Shown piece by piece: positions 1 through 8,248 of a stretch of DNA of 32,378 nucleotides. The notes beneath the pieces are model-generated. The model did no database searches. It saw only the letters and a program-made list of their open reading frames with translations, and was not told where the DNA came from. Every line of letters starts with the position of its first letter. The first letter of the stretch is position 1. The DNA is from JALXDT01 sp964634755 (GTDB lineage Bacteria; Acidobacteriota; Aminicenantia; JAMOAD01), in the NCBI GenBank assembly GCA_964634755.1, contig CAZWJH010000019.1, forward strand, positions 1-32,378, in the 5' to 3' direction. A program made the position numbers and the translations under genes.

Positions 1-1
1 T

Positions 2-3000
2 AATAAGATAAAGTATGATATTGAAGAAAATCCCCTTTTAAAGGTAAAGTCAGAATACCTTTTCGGGACCCCTCTTAAAGATGGAAAATACAAAGTTGTT
101 GCATATCTTAAATCTCAAAAAACAGCATTTAAGGATTTTTCATCATATGTGTTTGGTAGTGAGCTTAAAGAGGAAAAGGATATTAAAGTATTCGAGACTG
201 AGGATACCCTTGATGAAAATGGTGTTGGGGAGCAAAAAATAATTCTTCCTAAAGGGGATTATTCCGGAATGATGAAGCTTTTTGTTCAAACAGAGGTTTT
301 TGAGGGGGAGAGCGGAAAATCGGTTAAAAAAACAGACACAGCATTGGTTTCTCCTTTCAAAGCTTACATAGGATTAAAATCTCCGGCCGGCTATCTTAAC
401 AGCGGAGAAAAAGTGAAAATAAATGGAATTATCATTAGCAGTGAAGGTAAGATTTTAAAATCAGATAAAACTTTGAAATATGAAATTTATAAAAGAAATT
501 TTAGCTGGATTTACTACTACAGCAGAAAAGATTACAGGTATGTTTACAAAAGGGTTTTTTACGAGGATTTAATTAACAGCGGAAGTATAAATACTTCAAA
601 CGGCAAGTTTTCAATATCTTTTGTGCCTAAGTGGGGGACTTACAGAATAAGAGTGTATGGTGCGGGTTCCCTTTCTCCGGTTGATCTTATCACCTCCACC
701 TACTGGTGGTATGGAGAAGCTGAAGAGGTTAGAAACAGGCCGGCGGAAAGATTGAATATTCATCTTGATAAAAAAGAGGTTAAAACAGGGGAGAAGATAA
801 AGGTTGGTTTTGTATCTCCCTATGAAGGAAAACTTTTACTTTCAATAGAGAGCAATGAGCTTTTGTATTATAAGTGGTATGATGTGAAAAGAGGAGAGCA
901 GAGCTTTACTCTGAAAATTAAGAATAATATGTATTATCCCACCCTCTATGTATCAGCTCTCATAATTAAAAAGAGCAGAAAAGAGAATCCTTTCCCTTCA
1001 AGAGCCTTCGGGATTGTTCCTTTGACAATTGTTCCTGATAAAAATAAATTTAAACTTAAAGTTAAAGTTCCTGAAAAAATCAAACCCAACTCTGATTTTA
1101 TCATTAAATTAAAATCCTCAAGCAAAAAAGAGGCTGATGTGACAGTCGCCGTGGTTGATGAGGGAATTTTAAATATAACAGGATATTATGCTCCTGATCC
1201 TTTAGAGCTTTTCTTTGAAAAGAGAAGGGCTGAAGTTTTTACATATGATATTTTCGGGATGCTTCTTCCTGATCTTCCTTTACTCAAAAACAGTAAAAAC
1301 GGAGGTGGATACGGAGAAGAGGAAAAGAGACTGCTGAATCCCCCTGTTGTAAAAAGAGTGAAACCTGTTTCATTGTGGTCCGGAATTTTGAAAATTCCTC
1401 CCAAAGGGGAAACAGAGGTTAAATTTTCAATTCCAAATTATCAAGGAAGTTTAAAGGTTATGGTAACAGGTGCATCTTCTGAAAAATTCACTTCGCATGA
1501 GAAGCAGGTAATAGTTAAGGATGATATAACAGTTGAGGCAACTTTGCCGAGATTCCTTATAAAGGGTGATGAGCTTGTTGTTCCTATTGAGATTTTTAAT
1601 AACAAGGATAAGGGAGGATATTTTACAATATCACGAAAAATGAAAGGCCTTGAGCCAATTGAAGAGGGTGTTTCAAAGGTATTTATCAAAGGCAACAGTT
1701 CTTCTAAATTTTCAATGAAATATAAAGTAACAGCGGAAGATTATGCGGTTTTCAGACTTTTGGTAAGCGGGAATGGAGTAGAGGTTGAGAAAAAGGTTGA
1801 GATTCCCGTAAATAAAATTATGCCTCTTGTGGAAGATTCGGAAATTTTTAAGATAACGGATGGCAAAGAAGAGATTCCTGTAAATTTTGAAAACTGGCAG
1901 AGTATAAATAAGATTATTGTAAGTGTATCAAATTTTCAGTATTTGAAAGAGCTTGGTTTTGTGGAAAAGCTTATTAAATATCCCTATGGTTGTTTAGAGC
2001 AGACAACATCTTCGGTATTTCCTCTCCTTTACATAAAGGATATCTTAAATGTTGTGGCACCAAAAGTTGTAAAGAATAAGAATATATACACTTACATTAA
2101 TGCTGGTATAGAAAAGATAATTTCCCTTCAAACGGTCTCCGGTGGTTTTGCATTCTGGCCCGGTGGAATTTATGAATCAAAGTGGGCATCCAACTATACT
2201 TTGCACTTTTTAATGGAGGCAAAAGCTTCGGGCTTTAATGTCCCTGATTTTGTAATAGATAATGCGGCAAGATTTATAAAGGATGGTATCCCTTACAAGC
2301 CCGACCACTACGGAGGAAAATATCACTATTATAAGTTTAACAGAGGAGCATACTCCATATACCTTTTAACCAAATTGAAAAAATTCAGTGAATCTCAGCT
2401 TGATGCTTATTATGATAAATTTTTCAGATATATGTCCTCAGAAGGCAGAGCTTTTATAGGTGGTGCTTACCTTAATATAGGAAATCTTGAAAAGGCAAAT
2501 TCCATTCTTGAAAATATAAGCATAAACTCTTTTGATTCTCAGAATTACTATTATTCTTCTGAGCTTAGAAAGTATGGTTTGCTATTGTATCTTCTCTCTG
2601 ATACAGGCTCCAAGAAAAGGTTTGAAATTATGGCAAAAGTTGCTGAGCTTTTATCATCGGATTCCGAATATCATACCACTCAGGAAATTGCATGGGCTGT
2701 AATGGGAATAGGAAAAGTATTGAACAAAATGAGAATCTCAAAAACAGATGCGACTTTATTTGTTAATGGAAAAAGTGTGAAAAAATTTGAAGGAAACGGA
2801 GGATACTTTGTTTTAAAAGGATATTCGGGAGAAAAAATAGAGGTTGAAAACAATGGCTCATCTCCTGTTTATACTGTTTTAAAAATAATCGGAAGAAAAA
2901 CATCAGCGGATTTTGTCCCTGTTAGCAATGGAATTTTAATAAAGAGAGAATACTTTGATTACAATGGAGTGCCGGTTGGATTTTCAAGCGGAGCTTATAA

Positions 3001-3361
3001 AACAAACCTTGCCACAGCTTTAATAGTTAAGCTTACGATAAGCTCAAACATAGGAAAAGTTTCCAATCTTGCAATAACTGACAGAATCCCAGCAGGTTTT
3101 GAAATTGAAAATCCTGCGCTTGAAGATTCTCTATTTGATACTCTCGGCTTGAAAAAATCAAGTCTTACTCCCGATTATGTTGACATAAGGGATGACAGAA
3201 TAAATATTTTCGGAAGCTTAAACAAACCCTCAGCTGTTTACTATTATGTGATAAGAGCTGTTAACAGAGGAAAGTATAATCTTCCTCCCGTAAAAGCTGA
3301 ACTCATGTACAGACCTAAAATAAGAACCATTCAGGATAAAGGATATTTTATAGTGGAATAA
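2..3361 (+). CDS. Alpha-2-macroglobulin family protein, 5'-truncated by the window edge
   Basis: The frame is open from base 2, so this is the C-terminal 1119 residues of a longer protein; bacterial members are usually 1500-1900 residues. An in-frame GTG at 149 is internal, because coding of macroglobulin-domain type continues upstream of it. The thioester motif CLEQ (Cys codon 1991-1993) follows the usual YPYG lead-in, and an aromatic GGFAFWPGG segment after it belongs to the thioester (TED) domain. The part before it is made of beta-rich macroglobulin domains and the end is a receptor-binding-like domain. In known bacterial homologues the thioester covalently traps attacking proteases in the periplasm, often alongside penicillin-binding protein 1C. 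No PBP1C gene is visible here, though one could lie upstream of the window. The family call is firm; the precise target is unknown. Confidence 0.93.
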   Translation, partial: NKIKYDIEENPLLKVKSEYLFGTPLKDGKYKVVAYLKSQKTAFKDFSSYVFGSELKEEKDIKVFETEDTLDENGVGEQKIILPKGDYSGMMKLFVQTEVFEGESGKSVKKTDTALVSPFKAYIGLKSPAGYLNSGEKVKINGIIISSEGKILKSDKTLKYEIYKRNFSWIYYYSRKDYRYVYKRVFYEDLINSGSINTSNGKFSISFVPKWGTYRIRVYGAGSLSPVDLITSTYWWYGEAEEVRNRPAERLNIHLDKKEVKTGEKIKVGFVSPYEGKLLLSIESNELLYYKWYDVKRGEQSFTLKIKNNMYYPTLYVSALIIKKSRKENPFPSRAFGIVPLTIVPDKNKFKLKVKVPEKIKPNSDFIIKLKSSSKKEADVTVAVVDEGILNITGYYAPDPLELFFEKRRAEVFTYDIFGMLLPDLPLLKNSKNGGGYGEEEKRLLNPPVVKRVKPVSLWSGILKIPPKGETEVKFSIPNYQGSLKVMVTGASSEKFTSHEKQVIVKDDITVEATLPRFLIKGDELVVPIEIFNNKDKGGYFTISRKMKGLEPIEEGVSKVFIKGNSSSKFSMKYKVTAEDYAVFRLLVSGNGVEVEKKVEIPVNKIMPLVEDSEIFKITDGKEEIPVNFENWQSINKIIVSVSNFQYLKELGFVEKLIKYPYGCLEQTTSSVFPLLYIKDILNVVAPKVVKNKNIYTYINAGIEKIISLQTVSGGFAFWPGGIYESKWASNYTLHFLMEAKASGFNVPDFVIDNAARFIKDGIPYKPDHYGGKYHYYKFNRGAYSIYLLTKLKKFSESQLDAYYDKFFRYMSSEGRAFIGGAYLNIGNLEKANSILENISINSFDSQNYYYSSELRKYGLLLYLLSDTGSKKRFEIMAKVAELLSSDSEYHTTQEIAWAVMGIGKVLNKMRISKTDATLFVNGKSVKKFEGNGGYFVLKGYSGEKIEVENNGSSPVYTVLKIIGRKTSADFVPVSNGILIKREYFDYNGVPVGFSSGAYKTNLATALIVKLTISSNIGKVSNLAITDRIPAGFEIENPALEDSLFDTLGLKKSSLTPDYVDIRDDRINIFGSLNKPSAVYYYVIRAVNRGKYNLPPVKAELMYRPKIRTIQDKGYFIVE

Positions 3362-3489
3362 AAGTGTTTTAATTTGACTGTTTTGTGCTTGCTGATTGCA
3401 CAGCTTAATGCTCCATTGGTTAAAGGTTGGGGGGGTACTATTAATAAAGAAGGAGCTGTGTAACTTAAATTTACTCAGTTGCTAATTCC

Positions 3490-4908
3490 TTAGAACCTGA
3501 ACTTAATTTCATAAGTATTGAATTTATAAATTTTAACATTTTTATCTTTATAGCATTTTTTCTTAAGCCTTGTTTTGATACAGGTATTTTTTAAAAGTTC
3601 CTTTTTACTCCAATGATACATTAATGGAATCTCCGGAAGTAAACCTCCTCTCCTATTTCCCTTGATGATTAAAATGCTGTCTTTTCCTATTTTAATATTT
3701 TTATAATTATAAAATTGCCTGAGATTGTATGTTAAGGATACTTTAACACTGAGCTCTCTTATCTCTTCCTTTTGTAAGGGTTTAAATCTTTTATCAGAGT
3801 AGGCACTTTCATAGGCAATCTCTTTTAATGTCAGGAATAGAGGAGTTTTTGGGGCAAGTGCTCCCATGCAACCTCTAAAAACACGATTTTTTCTTAAAGT
3901 TATAAAAACTCCGAATCTTTTTCTTAATAGGGGACTTTTTTCAAAATTCATTTCAAAAGGCTCTCTTTTTTGAATTGAAGCTTTTACTATTTCTATTATT
4001 TTCTCCTTATCATCTTTTGAGATTTTTAGTTTTTCTTCCTTATAAAAAATTCCGGAAAAATAGCCAACAACTCTGTTAGTATTGCCATCAAAATCAGAAG
4101 AGTATCCCCTCGAAACAGGAATAAAATAAAGCTTTTCTTTTTTGGCTATCTTTAATCCTATGTAAAGAGCTCTCCATCCGCATGCCTCTATAATTCCCAT
4201 CTTTTTAAGTCTTAAAAATTGTTCCGGTCTTTTTTTTTCAAGCTCTTTAATTGTTTTTGAATCTATCTCTTTTGCTGTTTTAAGTTTGTGATAGTGAGAG
4301 AGATCAGTTGAAACAATTATGAGAGTATTATTTCTTTTTGTCAATTTTTCAAGGTATTTTGAGAGAATGTCAAGTTCTCTCTTTTTTGTATCTCCCATGA
4401 TAATTGGTAAAATTTTTGTGTGTTTTAAAACAGCTTGAATGTATGGAGTCTGAATATTTATAGAATGCTCTTTCTCAAACAATCTTTTATCCAAAAATGT
4501 ACCTCTCACTTTTTTGTTAAGCATTAAAGCTTCTTTTTTTGCTATCATTATTTTACCAAAAGGAGATAGTAAGTAATCTCCTCTGTAAATTGCAAAGCCT
4601 CTGAAGTATTCATGGTGGGGTGGACCGAGAATAATTACCAGCCTATATCTGTCTTTCAGAAGATTAAATGCTCTTGCAGCAACTTTTCCTGAAAAATTAT
4701 AGTTTGCATGGGGAGATATTAGGATTTTGGGAAAACCTATGAATTCGGAAAAGTATTTATAACCATCAAAGTTCTCATGAAAAAAACTTTTAAATTTATC
4801 TTTATCTTCCGGGTGATACTTAAAAAAAGGGAAAGAGATAAGCTTTATTGAAATAAGCAGAATGAAGAAAAGTATTGAAAAGATAAAATTATTTTTATTT
4901 TTAATCAT
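3490..4908 (-). CDS. Membrane-anchored MEMO-AMMECR1 fusion (AmmeMemoRadiSam proteins B and A)
   Basis: 472 residues from the ATG at 4908; a TTG one codon earlier is also possible. Residues 8-28 form a hydrophobic signal or anchor segment. Residues 60-290 are a MEMO-like domain: SPHANYNFSG (His67), GPPHH (His98, His99), EHS (His149), STDLSHY (Asp202, His205) and Cys243 match the metal-site positions of MEMO1 and its extradiol-dioxygenase-like relatives. Residues 300-472 are an AMMECR1 domain with FRGCMG (344-349), RFKPL and RRGGLLPEI. In many prokaryotes the two domains are separate genes beside a radical SAM protein; here they are fused and no radical SAM gene is in the window. The biochemical role of the set is unknown. 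The ATG overlaps the stop of the upstream small gene by 8 bases, so translation is probably coupled. Confidence 0.88.
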   Translation of the reverse strand: MIKNKNNFIFSILFFILLISIKLISFPFFKYHPEDKDKFKSFFHENFDGYKYFSEFIGFPKILISPHANYNFSGKVAARAFNLLKDRYRLVIILGPPHHEYFRGFAIYRGDYLLSPFGKIMIAKKEALMLNKKVRGTFLDKRLFEKEHSINIQTPYIQAVLKHTKILPIIMGDTKKRELDILSKYLEKLTKRNNTLIIVSTDLSHYHKLKTAKEIDSKTIKELEKKRPEQFLRLKKMGIIEACGWRALYIGLKIAKKEKLYFIPVSRGYSSDFDGNTNRVVGYFSGIFYKEEKLKISKDDKEKIIEIVKASIQKREPFEMNFEKSPLLRKRFGVFITLRKNRVFRGCMGALAPKTPLFLTLKEIAYESAYSDKRFKPLQKEEIRELSVKVSLTYNLRQFYNYKNIKIGKDSILIIKGNRRGGLLPEIPLMYHWSKKELLKNTCIKTRLKKKCYKDKNVKIYKFNTYEIKFRF

Positions 4909-5167
4909 CAAGCTCTTCTATAAAATGTCTTAAAGAGGCAAGGTTAATGTTAATTCTGTTTAAAATTTCATCATCCGCTTTACTTTCGGCTAAAATGGTT
5001 TTAAAATCAGCCTCAAGCTCTTCTATATAGCTTAATCCTTCATCCTTAATCTCTCTTTTTATCCTTTCCTTAATCTCTCTTTTTATCCTTTCCTTTAAAA
5101 TAATATAAAATACTAATACAGCAAAAATAAGAAAGGAAAGAACAAAAAGCTGGGCAATTCCACTCAT
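4901..5167 (-). CDS. Small single-pass membrane protein with charged helical tail
   Basis: 88 residues, not recognised as a named family. Residues 5-24 form one hydrophobic helix (SGIAQLFVLSFLIFAVLVF region), followed by a strongly charged Lys/Glu/Arg helix that contains two identical copies of KERIKREI, encoded by a perfect 24-base tandem duplication. The rest is acidic and helical, probably a cytoplasmic coiled coil. It is the first gene of a two-gene operon with the MEMO-AMMECR1 gene, overlapping it by 8 bases. No Shine-Dalgarno precedes the ATG, but a TATAAT box lies only 5 bases upstream, which suggests a leaderless message. Function unknown; its position suggests a partner or membrane tether for the fusion protein. 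Confidence 0.7.
   Translation of the reverse strand: MSGIAQLFVLSFLIFAVLVFYIILKERIKREIKERIKREIKDEGLSYIEELEADFKTILAESKADDEILNRININLASLRHFIEELDD
5046..5093. repeat. Perfect 24-base tandem duplication inside the small membrane protein gene
   Basis: Two identical 24-base units, 5046-5069 and 5070-5093, lie head to tail. The length is a multiple of three, so the frame is kept and the encoded octapeptide KERIKREI is simply doubled in the charged helix just after the membrane segment. The exact identity points to a recent duplication. Confidence 0.95.
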
Positions 5168-5172
5168 TGTTT

Positions 5173-5201
5173 ATTATATTAATTAAAAAAATGAAAATCA
5201 A
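5173..5201 (-). promoter_or_regulatory. Sigma-70-like promoter for the small protein / MEMO operon
   Basis: On the minus strand TTGATT (5201-5196), a 17-base spacer and TATAAT (5178-5173). The -10 box ends 5 bases before the ATG at 5167, so transcription would begin at about the first base of the start codon. It lies back to back with the tetR promoter. Confidence 0.6.
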
Positions 5202-5211
5202 ATTTACCCTA

Positions 5212-5240
5212 TTGACACCTGTGGTTAAAAGAGCTACAAT
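5212..5240 (+). promoter_or_regulatory. Consensus sigma-70 promoter for tetR-mlaEFD
   Basis: TTGACA at 5212-5217, a 17-base spacer and TACAAT at 5235-5240. The expected start is about 5247, directly beside the palindrome at 5249-5266. It is the only strong promoter seen ahead of the five-to-six gene lipid operon. Confidence 0.82.
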
Positions 5241-5248
5241 ATCATACA

Positions 5249-5266
5249 TTAGTTAGGACTAACTAA
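5249..5266. promoter_or_regulatory. Palindromic operator, probable TetR autorepressor site
   Basis: A perfect inverted repeat with 8-base arms TTAGTTAG and CTAACTAA separated by GA. It covers the expected transcription start and early leader of the tetR operon, where a bound dimer would block initiation. A palindrome of this size beside a TetR-family gene is the usual arrangement for autoregulation; binding itself is inferred. Confidence 0.75.
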
Positions 5267-5281
5267 CCGCGAGAGTGAAAG

Positions 5282-5866
5282 ATGAATATAAGAAGAAGAG
5301 AAGAGATGCTTAATATCGCTATTAAAATAATTGACAAAGATGGGTTCTCCGCTCTTTCTATGAAAAGAGTGGGAGAACTTACGGGAATTACAGAGCCTGC
5401 TGTTTACAGATATTTTAAAAGCAAAGAGAATTTAATAAATGAAATTTTCAAAAAAATAGTTTCCATCCACGAAGAAATTCTAAATAAATATAAGGATACA
5501 AAAAATGAGCTTTTGAAAATTGAAGAGATTCTTTTATCTCAGCTTGAATATTATGAAAAAAACAGAGAAATAACTTCGATTATCTTTTCGTCCGATGCTT
5601 TTTCTTATTCTCCCACGATAAAAGAGAAAGCCACGGCGATAATGAAAGAAAGGGAAGAGCTAATGACATCTCTTATTAAAAAAGCTCAGGAAAAAGGATC
5701 AGTGAAAAAGATTGATCCATCTCATATTACAAAGATGATTGGAGGGGCAATAATGCTTTTGGTTGTAAACTGGAGAACAGAGAATTATAGTTTCCCTCTT
5801 GTTGAAAGAGGTGAGGTTTTGATAGAATCGATAATGTCTGTGATAAGGGAAGAAAAAGATGCTTGA
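5282..5866 (+). CDS. TetR-family transcriptional regulator
   Basis: 194 residues, normal for the family. Residues 1-50 form the DNA-binding domain, with the typical run of a helix, GFSALSMKRVGELTGI, then EPAVYRYFKSKENL as the recognition helix and the helix after it. The C-terminal all-helical part would bind an unknown ligand. The ATG follows a GAGAG ribosome site. The gene heads the operon and overlaps mlaE by 8 bases (ATGCTTGA), so it is cotranscribed with the transporter it probably controls. The perfect palindrome 16 bases upstream of the ATG is its likely operator. By analogy with other transporter-linked TetR proteins it may sense a lipid or other membrane-active compound, but nothing in the sequence identifies the ligand. 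Confidence 0.9.
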   Translation: MNIRRREEMLNIAIKIIDKDGFSALSMKRVGELTGITEPAVYRYFKSKENLINEIFKKIVSIHEEILNKYKDTKNELLKIEEILLSQLEYYEKNREITSIIFSSDAFSYSPTIKEKATAIMKEREELMTSLIKKAQEKGSVKKIDPSHITKMIGGAIMLLVVNWRTENYSFPLVERGEVLIESIMSVIREEKDA

Positions 5867-6641
5867 TAGAAAATTTTTTGAAAATTTAGGAGAAAAAGGA
5901 ATTAATTTTTTTATTACGGTTTATGAGATATTTCTATTGTTTATAGATTCCCTTAAAGAGATTCCAAAAATTTGGTTTTACAGAAGGCAGCTTGTTGAAC
6001 AAATGTATAATTTTTCAGCAAAAACACTTCCGATTGCTGCAATAATTTCAATTTTTGTTGGACTTGGTTCAACTGTCCAAGGTACTTATCAATCATCTGG
6101 CTTAGTCCCAAGGTATGTTACTGTAAATGTTATTTTTAAAAGTACGGTGATAGAGCTTTCGCCTGTTATCCTGGGGCTGGTGCTTGCAGGGAAATTGGGA
6201 GCTTCTCTTGCTGCTGAAATAGGGAGTATGAAAATTTCTGAGCAAATTGAAGCTCTTGAAACAATGTCTTTGGATCCTGTTGGTTTTCTTGTGATGCCTC
6301 GAGTTATTGCAGGTCTGATTATGCTCCCGGTTATTACTGTTTTTGCAAATTTTCTGGCAATTTTCAGTTCATTTTTTGTTTCAACTGTTGTTAGTCAATG
6401 GGTAACTGCACATGAGTTTGTAAATGGCCTAAAGATGGATTACAAAAGTTTTGAGATCATTTTTGGATGTATGATAAAACCTTCAGTTTACGGTTTTTTT
6501 ATAGCGCTCATAGGAAGTTATTTTGGTTTAAAAACAAAGGGAGGAGCAAAAGGGGTTGGAGAATCTTCAACTCTTGCAGTTGTTGTTTCTGCTATTATGA
6601 TAGTTATTTTTGATTATTATCTTGGAGAATTATTATTATGA
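5859..6641 (+). CDS. mlaE: MlaE-family ABC permease for lipid transport
   Basis: 260 residues with about five to six hydrophobic helices. The family core is present: LVLAGKLGASLAAEIGSMKI followed by SEQIEAL, matching the conserved AGR(V/I)GA-AAELGTM-VTEQIDAL block of MlaE/YrbE permeases. MlaE dimers form the inner-membrane channel of MCE transporters that move phospholipids between the two membranes. The gene overlaps tetR by 8 bases and mlaF by 4 (ATGA), giving the standard order permease-ATPase-MCE protein. No MlaC or MlaB gene follows, so periplasmic shuttle and STAS subunits are either elsewhere or absent. Confidence 0.92.
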   Translation: MLDRKFFENLGEKGINFFITVYEIFLLFIDSLKEIPKIWFYRRQLVEQMYNFSAKTLPIAAIISIFVGLGSTVQGTYQSSGLVPRYVTVNVIFKSTVIELSPVILGLVLAGKLGASLAAEIGSMKISEQIEALETMSLDPVGFLVMPRVIAGLIMLPVITVFANFLAIFSSFFVSTVVSQWVTAHEFVNGLKMDYKSFEIIFGCMIKPSVYGFFIALIGSYFGLKTKGGAKGVGESSTLAVVVSAIMIVIFDYYLGELLL

Positions 6642-7369
6642 TAGAGGTGAAGGGTTTAAAAAAACATTTTGAAGGAAAAGAAATTTTAAAAGGTGTTGAT
6701 CTTGAAATATATGATAATGAAACTCTTGTTATCCTTGGACCAAGTGGTCAAGGGAAAACAGTTATGATAAAAAGTATGATAAGGCTTATGGAGCCTGATG
6801 GGGGAGAAGTTTATTTTGATGGTGAAAATATAAGAAAATTTAATAGAAGAGAACTTGAAAATTTTAGGAAGAAAATTGCTTATGTTTTTCAAAATAGTGC
6901 TCTTTTTGATTTTCTTGATGTGAGGGAAAACCTTGCTCTTTTTTTAAGAATGCATAAAAAAATGAAGGATGATGAGATTGAAAGAAAAATAATAGAAGCT
7001 CTTTCATTTGTCGGTCTTGAGGAGGATGTTCTTGACAAGTATCCTGAAGAGCTTAGTGGGGGGATGAAAAAAAGAGTGGCAATAGCAAGAGCAATGATAA
7101 AGGAGCCTAAATACATATTCTACGATGAGCCTACTACCGGTCTTGATAAAAAAAATGCTGAGCTTGTAAGCAATCTTATTATGGTTTTGAAAGAAAAAAT
7201 TTCTGCCACATCAATAATAGTTACCCATGATATAGAGCTTATGGAAAAAGTTTCGGATAGAGTTGCCCTTTTAAGGGACGGTAAAATATTTTTTATAGGA
7301 AAGAAAGAGGAAATTTCCGATGAAACCTTAGAATACTTATATTCAATAGGAGATACATATGAAGTATAA
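6638..7369 (+). CDS. mlaF: MlaF-family ABC ATPase of the MCE lipid transporter
   Basis: 243 residues, full length for a transporter ATPase. Walker A is GPSGQGKT (34-41), a Q-loop lies in VFQNSALF, the ABC signature is LSGGMKKR (139-146), Walker B ends in YDEP (Asp163, Glu164), followed by TTGLD, and the H-loop is VTHD. The SGGM form of the signature and the ALFDFLDVRENL segment after the Q-loop are typical of the MlaF branch. It powers the MlaE/MlaD complex on the cytoplasmic side. Start and stop overlap both neighbours (4 bases with mlaE, 11 with mlaD). Confidence 0.94.
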   Translation: MIEVKGLKKHFEGKEILKGVDLEIYDNETLVILGPSGQGKTVMIKSMIRLMEPDGGEVYFDGENIRKFNRRELENFRKKIAYVFQNSALFDFLDVRENLALFLRMHKKMKDDEIERKIIEALSFVGLEEDVLDKYPEELSGGMKKRVAIARAMIKEPKYIFYDEPTTGLDKKNAELVSNLIMVLKEKISATSIIVTHDIELMEKVSDRVALLRDGKIFFIGKKEEISDETLEYLYSIGDTYEV

Positions 7370-8237
7370 AAAAATGAGTTTTATCTCTGGTGTTGTGATA
7401 TTTTTCAGCTTTGTAATAATTCTCGTTACAATTTTGTGGTTGGCTGACAAAAGGATATTCTTCACTAATGATTACAAGATTTTTGTGAAATTTGATAATG
7501 TTATAGGTTTGCGAGATCACTCTCAGGTTTATATGAGAGGATATAGAGTGGGATGGACTAAGGGTGTGAAATTTGAAAAGGATGGTGTTGTTATAAGAGT
7601 TGATGTAAAGAAGAAATACAATATTCCGATTGACTCAATTTTTGAAATAAATACTCTTAACTTTATGGGAGAAAAAGCCATAACAATTATACCCGGAAGA
7701 TCGGAAAAATTCTTGCAGCCAGGGGATTTGGTGAAAGGTAAAAATAAGGATATAATGATTGAAGCAAAAGAAATCCTCAATACAATAAAAGAAAGGATAA
7801 AAAAGAAGAATTTTGATGATAAAATAGCTAAGGTTTCAAGGTCTTTGGATCTATTGCATGATGCTCTTGTAAAAATTAATACGAGAATAGACAAGGTTAA
7901 TGTTTCTGAATATAACAAACAGATAAAAAAAATTGGAGAAGCAGGTGATAATCTCACGCTTTTTCTTAAAGATGCAAGAAAGGAGCTCAAAGTGACAACA
8001 GAAAAGGGAAGAGAGTCTATGAATAAAGTGGATAAATTGGTAGAGAATTTAAGCAGTTTGACAAAAAAATTAGATGAAATCTCTGGTAAACTAAATAATG
8101 GAAAGGGAAGTGCTGGAAAGCTCCTTAATGATGAAAAATATATTGAAAATTTAAATAAAACGATTGAAGAGTTGAAGAGTTTAATAGTTGACATAAAGAA
8201 AAATCCCAAAAAATATGTTAAACTATCTATATTTTAG
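7359..8237 (+). CDS. mlaD: MCE-domain substrate-binding protein (MlaD type)
   Basis: 292 residues. An AGGAGA site 5 bases before the ATG at 7359 supports this start despite the 11-base overlap with mlaF. Residues 9-29 form one membrane helix. Residues 37-115 are a single MCE domain, with VGLR-like IGLRDHSQVYMRGYRVG and the FMGEKAITIIPG end. After residue 120 the protein is helical and charged, with a GKLNNGKGSAGKLL turn, as in long MlaD proteins whose C-terminal helices build a tunnel across the periplasm. It is longer than E. coli MlaD (about 183 residues). It would form the hexameric lipid-binding ring of the transporter. A long antisense frame across it is a shadow. Confidence 0.9.
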   Translation: MKYKKMSFISGVVIFFSFVIILVTILWLADKRIFFTNDYKIFVKFDNVIGLRDHSQVYMRGYRVGWTKGVKFEKDGVVIRVDVKKKYNIPIDSIFEINTLNFMGEKAITIIPGRSEKFLQPGDLVKGKNKDIMIEAKEILNTIKERIKKKNFDDKIAKVSRSLDLLHDALVKINTRIDKVNVSEYNKQIKKIGEAGDNLTLFLKDARKELKVTTEKGRESMNKVDKLVENLSSLTKKLDEISGKLNNGKGSAGKLLNDEKYIENLNKTIEELKSLIVDIKKNPKKYVKLSIF

Positions 8238-8248
8238 AGGAGGTTGCT

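Noticed and set aside
3362..3489. Short frame with a hydrophobic stretch between the macroglobulin and MEMO genes
   Set aside because: About 33 codons, no proper start and no ribosome site; treated as non-coding. A weak TGTGC/GCACA hairpin there is not convincing as a terminator.
7529..8209. 226-codon open frame on the minus strand opposite mlaD
   Set aside because: It is a shadow of the Lys- and Glu-rich mlaD coding frame: the product is a monotonous Ser/Phe/Leu chain, with no ribosome site or family pattern.
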